Assembly (NCBI GenBank): GCA_937872225.1
Contig: CALMRZ010000046.1
Span: 1 to 64,000 of the forward strand
Length of the DNA stretch: 64,000 nucleotides
Direction of reading: 5' to 3'
Source: an uncultured Spirochaetota bacterium
GTDB lineage: Bacteria; Spirochaetota; UBA4802; UBA5550
Under the pieces are notes generated by a model. It did no database searches. It had not been told where the DNA came from and was given only the letters and a program-made list of their open reading frames with translations. The translations under genes were made by a program, and so were the position numbers. Below, piece by piece: positions 30,568 through 38,243 of this stretch. Positions within the stretch are counted from its first letter, which is position 1; every line of letters begins with the position of its first letter.

Positions 30568-31661
30568 CCAAGAAGAAAGTTATAGTTGTTGGCGCGGTGG
30601 TAATCGCGATATTACTGGTTTTTACCATTATCAGGAGTTGCGGCAAAAATTCGGGAGATAAGTTCGAGTTCCAGGACGTCACCGTCGGCAAAGTGGAAAA
30701 GACGATTTCAGTGACCGGCATTCTTGATGTATCGGGCAAGAAAACAATATTGAGCAAGGCCAACGGCGTAGTTGCGGAGGTGAAGGTTGACTTCAACCAG
30801 GAGGTGAGGAAAGGGCAGGTTCTTGCCGAAATTGACACCGTGGACCTCAACCAGATGTTGAAAAAAATGGGAGCCCAGCTGGAAAGCGCCAAGCTTGAGC
30901 TGGCCATAGCAGAAGAGGACCTTGAAGCGAAGAAAAGCATGTTCAAGGATAACCTGATATCCGACAAGGGATTGGAACGGGCCCAGTTCAACTACAAGTC
31001 AGTCCTCCTCAAGTACAGGCAGTTCATGGTCGATTATGAAAATGCAAGGACTCAAAAGGCCAATGCCCGGATCGTTTCCCCGATCGACGGCATCGTCCTG
31101 AACATATCGGCTACCGAGGGTGCGCCGATAGGCATAAACACACCGGCGTTTGTTATCGTCCCGAGTCTCAAAAAAATGAACCTGACCATAAGCGTTGACG
31201 AATCGGATATCGGCATCGTCAGGAAAGGACAGGGCGTCGTGTTTTCCGTAAGCGCCTTTCCGGAAAAGACATTCAACGGCAAAATCGAAAAAGTGCGGAT
31301 AAACCCGGTGGTCAAGGGCGGTCTGGTCACCTACGATTCCACGGTCGTCTGCGATAATGATGAGCAGCTGCTGAAGCCGGGGATGACCGCCACGGCGACG
31401 ATTGAAATCAGCAGGCTGGAAAAAGTTATACGTGTGCCGAACCAGGCTTTGCTGGTAAACCCACTCGAGGGTCAGGAAGAACTGGAGAAGAACACGGTAT
31501 GGCGTAAAAGTGGTAAGTTGACGGGGACAATACCGGCAGAGAGGGTCAAAGTCGAAGTCGGTCTGCGCGGCGATACTTTTACGGAGATAAAGAAGAACCT
31601 GAAAAAGGGCGACAAGGTCCTTATTAAATATATTCGCGGCACGAAAACATCCGGCAAATAG
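30555..31661 (+). CDS. HlyD/MacA-type periplasmic adaptor protein
   Basis: The membrane-fusion subunit that links the inner-membrane pump to TolC. It has an N-terminal membrane anchor (VIVVGAVVIAILLVFTIIRS). The first biotinyl-lipoyl half reads GVVAEVKVDFNQEVRKGQVL, followed by an alpha-helical hairpin (QLESAKLELAIAEEDLEAK). The second lipoyl half is ARIVSPIDGIVLN, and the beta-barrel and membrane-proximal domains follow. It overlaps tolC and is one base from the ATPase gene, so all three are one operon. Confidence 0.93.
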   Translation: MQKMTKKKVIVVGAVVIAILLVFTIIRSCGKNSGDKFEFQDVTVGKVEKTISVTGILDVSGKKTILSKANGVVAEVKVDFNQEVRKGQVLAEIDTVDLNQMLKKMGAQLESAKLELAIAEEDLEAKKSMFKDNLISDKGLERAQFNYKSVLLKYRQFMVDYENARTQKANARIVSPIDGIVLNISATEGAPIGINTPAFVIVPSLKKMNLTISVDESDIGIVRKGQGVVFSVSAFPEKTFNGKIEKVRINPVVKGGLVTYDSTVVCDNDEQLLKPGMTATATIEISRLEKVIRVPNQALLVNPLEGQEELEKNTVWRKSGKLTGTIPAERVKVEVGLRGDTFTEIKKNLKKGDKVLIKYIRGTKTSGK

Positions 31662-31662
31662 C

Positions 31663-32403
31663 ATGGAAGATAAGGTAATTGAAATTATCGGAATAGAGAA
31701 GACCTTTATCTTGAGCGAGGAAGTTCAGGTGCGGGCGCTGAAGGGCGTTTCTTTCGATGTCAGACGGGGCGAGTATATTGCGATCATGGGCGCTTCCGGT
31801 TCCGGGAAATCGACCCTGATGAATATTCTGGGATTCCTGGATACGCCGACCGGCGGGAAATACGTCCTAGACGGAATAGACGGCAGCAGGCTGGACAACG
31901 ACGAAAAGGCGGAAATAAGAAACACCAAGATAGGATTTGTTTTCCAGGGTTTTAACCTGCTTGCCCGTACAAGCGCCCTTGAAAACGTCGAACTGCCGCT
32001 GTTCTACAAGGGCGGGGTAACCCCCCGGGATTTATCTTCCAAGGCAAAACATCTTCTTGCACGGGTGGGCCTTTCCGGCAGGGAGGACCACTATCCCAAC
32101 AAGCTGTCGGGAGGCGAGCAGCAGCGGGTTGCTATTGCGCGGGCTCTTGTCAATGACCCGGCGATAATACTGGCCGATGAACCGACCGGGAACCTTGACT
32201 CGCACAATACGAAAGAAATCATGGAGCTTTTTACCAGGCTTAACAAGGATATCGGCATAACCATAATCATGGTCACCCATGAAGCGGATGTTGCCGCCTA
32301 TACCGACAGAAAGGTGGTCTTCAGGGACGGCATGATCATTGAAGACGCCCCTATCAAAAAAACAAAAATTAAAACCGCCGCATCAAAACACAAACTTTCC
32401 TGA
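31663..32403 (+). CDS. ABC transporter ATP-binding protein, MacB/LolD type
   Basis: The energy-coupling subunit of a MacB/LolCDE-like exporter. Walker A is GASGSGKST (43-51), Q-loop FVFQGFNLLARTSA, signature LSGGEQQRVAIARAL and Walker B/D-loop ILADEPTGNLDS. The LolD/MacB hallmark LMNILGFLDTPTGG is present. A 30-residue Lys/Thr/Ala-rich tail follows the fold. The expected permease (MacB or FtsX-like) does not follow: the next 300 bases are gene-free and then a Xer recombinase begins. The permease must lie elsewhere or has been lost. Confidence 0.95.
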   Translation: MEDKVIEIIGIEKTFILSEEVQVRALKGVSFDVRRGEYIAIMGASGSGKSTLMNILGFLDTPTGGKYVLDGIDGSRLDNDEKAEIRNTKIGFVFQGFNLLARTSALENVELPLFYKGGVTPRDLSSKAKHLLARVGLSGREDHYPNKLSGGEQQRVAIARALVNDPAIILADEPTGNLDSHNTKEIMELFTRLNKDIGITIIMVTHEADVAAYTDRKVVFRDGMIIEDAPIKKTKIKTAASKHKLS

Positions 32404-32704
32404 TTTGCCCTCTTTAAGATGATTCAAATGCCTGGTTATGCGACATAACCGAAGTTTCTTGATCAAAAGAGCCTTTCGGCACAATCAAAGTTGAATATAT
32501 AAAAAAATATTTTAAAAAAATTTAAATTTTTTATATAAAATTAAAAAAAGCCCGCAATAAATAAAGACATAATCTCGTATGGCCGATAATTAATTTGTAA
32601 TTATAGAAAATACGAATACATTAATTAATATAACATACCTGGTGAATTTTTTTCATAGAAAGAGAGTAGGAGTGGAAAAAAAATAACCACTCAGGAGATC
32701 AGAC
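32404..32704. other. AT-rich gene-free stretch before the Xer gene
   Basis: No gene is visible. At 32434-32450 there is a perfect palindrome (GGTTATG-CGA-CATAACC) shortly after the ABC gene, followed by gaagtttctt. It may be a weak terminator. The middle (32500-32640) is almost entirely A and T, with many TTAATT-type runs. Confidence 0.5.
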
Positions 32705-33598
32705 GTGAAAGAAGTTCAAGCAATCAATCGGTTCAAAAGGTTTCTTCAAGTTGAAAAGGGGCTGTCGGAAAATTCGATTTATTCTTATACCTATGATTTG
32801 AAAAAATTCAGCGATTTTCTGTCATCCAATAACAAGGATATCCTGTCAGCGACGCAGGAGGATGTGCAGCAATTCCTGAATTTTGAAAAAACAAAGAAAA
32901 AAAATTCGACACGCACCCTTGCGCGATCTCTTGCCGCCATCCGGCAGTTCTATAATTTCATCTCTGATAAATTCGATGAAATCGACAACCCGACGACCAA
33001 GATCGAGTCGCCCCATGTCGAGAAGACATTGCCTGATTTCCTGAACATACAGGAGGTGAACACTCTTTTCAGCTCGATTTCTGAAAACGACGTGTACGAA
33101 CTGCGCGACAAGACCATATTCGAGCTTCTTTATTCATGCGGTCTCCGCATAAGCGAGGCCATCGAGATACTCCATGACCATGTGGATTTCGAGAACTCTC
33201 TCATACGCGTAATAGGGAAGGGGAGCAAGGAGCGCCTTGCCCCGATAGGCGATGAGGCCAAGCGTCTTTTAAAGAAGTATCTCCAGGAATCCCGCCCCGA
33301 TATATGCGGTAAAAGGGAAAGCGAATACCTCTTCATTAGCAAAAAGGGCTCCAAGCTCAACAGGAAAAGCGTATGGCGCCTCCTGAAAAACTACGTGACC
33401 CGGACCAAAATAAAGAAAAACATTACGCCTCACACCCTCCGTCACTCCTTTGCCACTCATCTCATCGAGAACGGCGCGGACCTCAGGTCGGTGCAGGAGC
33501 TGCTGGGCCACATGGACATATCCACCACGCAGGTGTATACGCACCTTGCAAAGAGAAAACTGCAGGATATACACAAAAAGCATCATCCCAAAGGCTGA
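32705..33598 (+). CDS. Tyrosine recombinase XerC/XerD
   Basis: A chromosome-dimer resolvase. The N-terminal SAM-like domain (about 1-90) is followed by the catalytic domain with LYSCGLRISEA (first Arg), HTLRHSFATHL (His-x-x-Arg) and MDISTTQVYTH (nucleophile Tyr). Length 297 is standard for Xer proteins. It starts at GTG 32705 with AGGAG 8 bases upstream. Its chromosomal setting, between an exporter and a run of housekeeping genes, suggests the cellular Xer rather than a phage integrase. XerC and XerD cannot be told apart here. Confidence 0.92.
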   Translation: MKEVQAINRFKRFLQVEKGLSENSIYSYTYDLKKFSDFLSSNNKDILSATQEDVQQFLNFEKTKKKNSTRTLARSLAAIRQFYNFISDKFDEIDNPTTKIESPHVEKTLPDFLNIQEVNTLFSSISENDVYELRDKTIFELLYSCGLRISEAIEILHDHVDFENSLIRVIGKGSKERLAPIGDEAKRLLKKYLQESRPDICGKRESEYLFISKKGSKLNRKSVWRLLKNYVTRTKIKKNITPHTLRHSFATHLIENGADLRSVQELLGHMDISTTQVYTHLAKRKLQDIHKKHHPKG

Positions 33599-33606
33599 CC
33601 CCCCTG

Positions 33607-34782
33607 ATGCTTGTACAATTTCGCACATACTGCGTTGGGCTGGTCATGATAACCGCATTCATGATCGGCTCATGCGCTCCTTTGATGCTCAGGGATTACC
33701 GCGGCGACGCGGACAATTATCCCGTCAGGATACAGATTGTCAGGGCAGCAACCGTAACAATATCATCGAGTAGTCCGATGAAAATATACAGAAATGGCGA
33801 GCCGGTGAACCCCTCGGCAGCGAACGACATGTCGTATACGTATACTTCCGGCATGATCAGCGGCACGCTGAAGATAGAACCCGGCGATGGTCCCCTCCAT
33901 GTCAACGGAAAGCCATACCGCGGCTCAATAATAATACGGCGGCAGAATGAAGCGCTGCAGGTCATTAATGTGGCGTCCATAGGCGAATACCTGTTGAGCG
34001 TCGTGCCGGGGGAAATCCCCGCCAACTGGGACAGGGAATCTCTCAAAGCGCAGGCCGTTGCGGCACGGACCTTCACCTACTACCATCTGAAATCGGAGAA
34101 TGATCCCGACCAGGCCTATGACCTGGATGCGACAGCCGCAACTCAGGTTTACCGCGGGATGGCTGATGAGAAACCTCAGACAACAGAGGCGGTGCGCGCA
34201 ACCGCAGGTCAGGTCATGGTCTTTGACGGCAGGCCGATACTGTCGTATTTTCATTCCACCTGCGGCGGGAAGACCGTTGATGACAGGTACGTATGGGAAA
34301 AAAGCAATCTGCCGTATCTCCAGGGCGTCAAATGCGGTTTCTGCAATGATTCGACGAAGTACAGATGGGAATCGACTCTCAGCCTTGCCGAGATCCGTTC
34401 TAATCTGATAAAAAAACACCCTCAGGTGGGGACTATCCGCGGCATTTCATTCAGAAAAAAGGATGACCGGGTTGTGGAAGTAGTGATAACCCATACCCTC
34501 GGGACGATCCGCATGAATGGCAACAATTTCCGCCTTCTATTTCAACCGGAAAAAATACGGAGCCTCTACTTTAACTCAAGGAAAGAGACTGGGGGGCTCG
34601 TTCTGAAGGGCCACGGATGGGGCCATGGTGTCGGACTGTGCCAGTGGGGCGCCCGGGGCATGGCTATGCGCGGATACGACTATAAGGATATTCTGCGCCA
34701 TTATTATGCGGGCGTGAGCATACAAAACATCAAGACCGCATATATCGCCGCAAAACAAAAAAATCTTTCACACTACCAGTAG
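33607..34782 (+). CDS. SpoIID/LytB-domain lipoprotein
   Basis: A likely exported peptidoglycan-processing protein. The SpoIID domain has the blocks INVASIGEYLLSVVPGEIPANW, LKAQAVAARTF and STCGGKTVDD. The C-terminal GHGWGHGVGLCQWGARGMA is the most conserved. In spore formers this domain is a lytic transglycosylase; here the role is in wall remodelling by inference. The N-terminal segment ends in MIGSC, a relaxed lipobox of the spirochaetal kind, so the mature protein may be lipid-anchored. ATG 33607 was chosen; the frame runs back over the end of the Xer gene, but that overlap is not coding. Confidence 0.88.
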   Translation: MLVQFRTYCVGLVMITAFMIGSCAPLMLRDYRGDADNYPVRIQIVRAATVTISSSSPMKIYRNGEPVNPSAANDMSYTYTSGMISGTLKIEPGDGPLHVNGKPYRGSIIIRRQNEALQVINVASIGEYLLSVVPGEIPANWDRESLKAQAVAARTFTYYHLKSENDPDQAYDLDATAATQVYRGMADEKPQTTEAVRATAGQVMVFDGRPILSYFHSTCGGKTVDDRYVWEKSNLPYLQGVKCGFCNDSTKYRWESTLSLAEIRSNLIKKHPQVGTIRGISFRKKDDRVVEVVITHTLGTIRMNGNNFRLLFQPEKIRSLYFNSRKETGGLVLKGHGWGHGVGLCQWGARGMAMRGYDYKDILRHYYAGVSIQNIKTAYIAAKQKNLSHYQ

Positions 34783-34785
34783 ACC

Positions 34786-35823
34786 ATGCCATCGGATCAT
34801 TTTACGCTGGATGATTTTGATTTCAGCCTCCCGGCGGAACTTATAGCGCAGTATCCGGCTGAAAAGCGCGATGAATCGCGCCTGTTTGTCCTTGACAGAA
34901 ATTCTGGCGCATATGTCCACAGCGGGTTTTCATCGCTCCCTGCTTTTTTGCGGCAGGGCGACCTGCTGGTTTACAATGACGCGAAAGTAATTAACGCACG
35001 AATCCCCTCCAAGAGAAAAAGCGGCGGAGCGATAGAATTGCTTTTAACCGGACGGATCAATCAACGGAGATGGACGGCGATTACCAACAGGACAAGCCGT
35101 ATTGCCGCCGGCGACCTCATGTCAGCCGAAAAAAATCCGGAGATAGAATTCATGATAATTGACAAAACGGACCAGGTGATCGAAATTGAAGCCAACGTCG
35201 ATCTGGACGATGAGGTTCTTGCCGAAATCGGACAGCTCGCCCTGCCTCCGTATATCAAACGTGACATGACGGATGAGGACAGGGACCGGTACCAGACGGT
35301 TTTCGCCAGGGAGAGCGGGGCAGTGGCGGCGCCCACGGCCGGGCTGCATTTTACGCCGGAGCTGGCGGATGCGGTCTCCGCAATGGGCGTCCGCATGGTC
35401 CCTCTCACGCTGTTCGTTTCCTGGGGGACGTTTCAGCCGGTGAGGGACCGGAATATCGCGGCGCACCGCATGCACAGCGAGAGGTTTATGCTCGGCAGCG
35501 ACAGCGCTGAAACCATTAATAACGCACGGAGAAACGGTGACCGCATCATTGCCGTGGGTACAACATCGGTCAGGGTGCTCGAATCCACCTACCGGGACGG
35601 AATGAACATGCCCGGAGAAGGGGAAACCGATATTTTCATATATCCTCCTCGGAAAGTGACCGCAATTGATTCTTTGATCACAAATTTCCACACCCCCAGG
35701 TCGACGCTTCTCATGCTGGTGGCCGCTTTTGCGGGATATGATGTCATCATGGATGCATACCGCGAAGCTATCAGGCAGCGGTACCGTTTTTTCTCCTATG
35801 GAGACTCGATGCTTATACTCTGA
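34786..35823 (+). CDS. queA: S-adenosylmethionine:tRNA ribosyltransferase-isomerase QueA
   Basis: It makes epoxyqueuosine in tRNA from 7-aminomethyl-7-deazaguanine and the ribosyl group of SAM. The protein shows DFDFSLPAELIAQYPAE at the N-terminus, SGGAIELLLT, APTAGLHFTPEL and the C-terminal LITNFHTPRSTLLMLVAAFAG, which are the canonical QueA blocks. Length 345 is normal. It starts 4 bases after the spoIID-like gene. tgt and the other queuosine genes are not in the window. Confidence 0.96.
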   Translation: MPSDHFTLDDFDFSLPAELIAQYPAEKRDESRLFVLDRNSGAYVHSGFSSLPAFLRQGDLLVYNDAKVINARIPSKRKSGGAIELLLTGRINQRRWTAITNRTSRIAAGDLMSAEKNPEIEFMIIDKTDQVIEIEANVDLDDEVLAEIGQLALPPYIKRDMTDEDRDRYQTVFARESGAVAAPTAGLHFTPELADAVSAMGVRMVPLTLFVSWGTFQPVRDRNIAAHRMHSERFMLGSDSAETINNARRNGDRIIAVGTTSVRVLESTYRDGMNMPGEGETDIFIYPPRKVTAIDSLITNFHTPRSTLLMLVAAFAGYDVIMDAYREAIRQRYRFFSYGDSMLIL

Positions 35824-35968
35824 AACGTCCGCTTTTTTATTGACATGTCGCCGGTTATAATCCTTTATTAAATTGATAAAAAGGTTCCAGAAGCTTCTGG
35901 CGGGGAGCTCTTTTTGCAATTTCCAGAAAAAATTTTTAATAATTCATCGTATAAATCGTTTACTGAAC

Positions 35969-36790
35969 ATGAACATCGACACAATCATAAAAATTCTTGA
36001 CGCGTGCCTGTATCCCGAAATCCAGGAGGGGTATGACAATTCGGGACCCCAGATCGTTTTTCGAGAAAGAGATATTACTTCAATGCTTATATCACTGGAC
36101 ATGGATTCATGTGTCTTTGAAGAAGCGGTAAATAAAAAATGCAACCTCGTCGTTACGCACCACCCGTTACTTTTCAATACCATTCGCAGGATTGACACCG
36201 GTGAACAAGGTTCATCGTTGCTCGTCAAGCTGATAGATAACAGAGTAAGCGTATATTCAGCCCATACCAACCTTGATAAGCTTTTCTATGATAAACTGGC
36301 AATGGTTATCGGATTCGGGACTGCACGTCTCATATATCCCCATGAACAGGCCCCCGATGGCATTACGGCGGGTTTCGGCGCCATGGTTGACCTGGAAGAG
36401 GAGGTGCAATTACAAGAAATACTCGCCAGGATCAAAAAGTCTCTGGGGCTTGAATTTGTTGTTTATACCGGCGACTACGGGAAAAGGGTAAAACATATAG
36501 CACTGGTAAACGGGGCAGGGGGCAGATCCATACAAAAAATTATTCGTGATACAGCCGTTGACTGCATCATCACCGGCGATGTGAGCTACCATCATGCCAA
36601 ATACGCCTCAGATTGCGGCACGGCCGTTATCGATGCAGGGCATTTCGGCACCGAGAGAATAATGCTCAGTTTTTTGCGTGACCGTGTAATCGACTGCTTG
36701 ACAAACGGCGAGGTTACCGCAGATATACCCATATATATTTCGGAGTCAGAACGGAATCCATTCAGGATATACGGCGCGGCCAATGAATAG
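35969..36790 (+). CDS. Nif3-like dinuclear metal-centre protein
   Basis: A protein of the NIF3/YbgI family (GTP cyclohydrolase 1 type 2 fold). Typical blocks are EGYDNSGPQIV, VTHHPLLF with the first metal histidines, and VYSAHTNLDK. ITGDVSYHHA and DAGHFGTE lie near the C-terminus. The molecular role of the family is not settled. ATG 35969 was chosen because the family begins at NIDTIIKILD; the open frame to 35873 adds an unconserved leader. Its 3' end overlaps the next gene by 8 bases. Confidence 0.9.
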   Translation: MNIDTIIKILDACLYPEIQEGYDNSGPQIVFRERDITSMLISLDMDSCVFEEAVNKKCNLVVTHHPLLFNTIRRIDTGEQGSSLLVKLIDNRVSVYSAHTNLDKLFYDKLAMVIGFGTARLIYPHEQAPDGITAGFGAMVDLEEEVQLQEILARIKKSLGLEFVVYTGDYGKRVKHIALVNGAGGRSIQKIIRDTAVDCIITGDVSYHHAKYASDCGTAVIDAGHFGTERIMLSFLRDRVIDCLTNGEVTADIPIYISESERNPFRIYGAANE

Positions 36791-37481
36791 CAATGTAAAA
36801 ATTATGGTTGAATTGCAGCAGCACTGGGACAGGGTACTGCATGCCCGGGCATCCATTGATAAAATCAAGGCTTCAGTGAAGGCCACCGAAAAGGACCTGT
36901 CAGCTTCCAGGTCAAGCGTCGAGTCCTTGTCTAAAAAAGTAAAAGAGCTGAAAAACTCGATAAAGCAGGATGAGCTATCGCTGTCCGAGATGGGCGCCAG
37001 GATCGCGAAACTTGAGGACCGGAAGAAAATAATCCATACAGAGAAGGAACTCCATGCCCTTGAGAAGGAAATCGATAGCATAAGGTTCGAAACCGGCAAG
37101 CTTGAGGAAAAGACCCTCTCCTTGATAGATGATCTTGACTTGAAGGAAAAAGAATTATCGCGCCTCCAGGCCGAAGTTGCTGAACAGGCGCGTATATTTG
37201 AAGATGAAAAGGCGAAATCTATCTCGGATATTGCGGCCCACGAAGATACTATTAAAGAACACAATGACAAGTTCGACGCAATCATTGATCAGCTGTCGGC
37301 GTTATATAAATCGAAATTTTTAAAGATGATAAACTCCCGTGACGGGAAGGGTATTGCCAGGGTGGATGGCGAAATATGCGGGTTCTGCAATTTCAAGATA
37401 CCTTCTTTTCTGGCCATTGACGCATCAAAAGACGACCATGTCGTCAATTGCACCAACTGCGGTAAGTATATTTACAAGTGA
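36783..37481 (+). CDS. Coiled-coil protein with C-terminal C4 zinc ribbon (COG1579)
   Basis: A long antiparallel coiled coil (about 1-190, heptads rich in Lys/Glu) is followed by a zinc ribbon with two CxxC pairs, ICGFCNFK and NCTNCGKY. This is the COG1579 family, widespread and often found beside nif3 and RNase H genes as here. Function is not established. It overlaps nif3 by 8 bases and is 18 bases from the RNase HI gene. Confidence 0.9.
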   Translation: MNSNVKIMVELQQHWDRVLHARASIDKIKASVKATEKDLSASRSSVESLSKKVKELKNSIKQDELSLSEMGARIAKLEDRKKIIHTEKELHALEKEIDSIRFETGKLEEKTLSLIDDLDLKEKELSRLQAEVAEQARIFEDEKAKSISDIAAHEDTIKEHNDKFDAIIDQLSALYKSKFLKMINSRDGKGIARVDGEICGFCNFKIPSFLAIDASKDDHVVNCTNCGKYIYK

Positions 37482-37499
37482 AACGGCACGGGTGGCGAC

Positions 37500-38240
37500 A
37501 TGGCATTCGTGCTGAAGAGAACATCACCGGTTGACCGGTTGCCATGTTCTATAAAGGATGGGCATATGTTATTAAGCATTGACAGGGTCCTCAAGCTGCT
37601 GGCGGAAGGAAAGAGCCTCGAGAAGATCGCCGAGCTGGCCCACTGCGAACAAAAAGACGTGGTCGAAGTTATCAAGGAGGCGATCTCAATAATTAACAAG
37701 CATGAGAAACAGTTCGCGAGGAAAAAGATAATAATAAAAAAGGGGGCCGACGGCCATGACGAAAATGAGACCGGCGATAGCGGTGACAGGCAGTCCCTTG
37801 AAAGCCTGCTCTTCGAAGGAGCCGAACTGTCGACCGTGCCGCTCAACTCATCCCTGACCATGTATATTGACGGGGCTTCAAGCGGCAATCCGGGTCCTGC
37901 CGGGATAGGCATTGTCATCCTGGATCATGACGGCAGGCAGGTTGGTAAAATATCGTCGTACATCGGTACAAGAACGAATAATTATGCGGAATATACCGCG
38001 CTGATACGGGCCCTCAAGATAGCCATATACTTCAAGACCAGGGTGCTCAAGGTGCGTACCGATTCCGAACTGGTGGTTAAGCAGTTGTCCGGCGAATACA
38101 AGGTGAAGAACGACCAGATAAAGAAGCTCTATGACCAGGCTGTTTCGCTGCTTAAATCGATAAGCAATTGCAAGATTGAGCATGTTCCTCGGAGCCAGAA
38201 TGACAAGGCCGACTACCTGGCCAAAAAGGCGACGCAGTAG
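37500..38240 (+). CDS. Ribonuclease HI family protein with N-terminal helical domain
   Basis: It would cleave RNA in RNA:DNA hybrids. The RNase H catalytic acidic residues are in YIDGASSGNPGPAG (Asp), NYAEYTAL (Glu), VRTDSELVV (Asp) and NDKADYLA (Asp), the order of the RnhA/YpdQ-type reverse-transcriptase-like family. About 110 residues precede it: a helical segment with a DNA-binding-like helix-turn-helix look (LLAEGKSLEKIAELAHCEQKDV) and a charged linker. A shorter start at ATG 37566, with AAAGGA 9 bases upstream, is equally plausible. It is followed by recJ after 3 bases. Confidence 0.88.
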   Translation: MAFVLKRTSPVDRLPCSIKDGHMLLSIDRVLKLLAEGKSLEKIAELAHCEQKDVVEVIKEAISIINKHEKQFARKKIIIKKGADGHDENETGDSGDRQSLESLLFEGAELSTVPLNSSLTMYIDGASSGNPGPAGIGIVILDHDGRQVGKISSYIGTRTNNYAEYTALIRALKIAIYFKTRVLKVRTDSELVVKQLSGEYKVKNDQIKKLYDQAVSLLKSISNCKIEHVPRSQNDKADYLAKKATQ

Positions 38241-38243
38241 ACC

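Noticed and set aside
32434-32450. Palindrome GGTTATG-CGA-CATAACC as a dif site for the neighbouring Xer recombinase
   Set aside because: It does not have the two 11-base arms and 6-base centre of dif; a weak terminator after the ABC gene is simpler.
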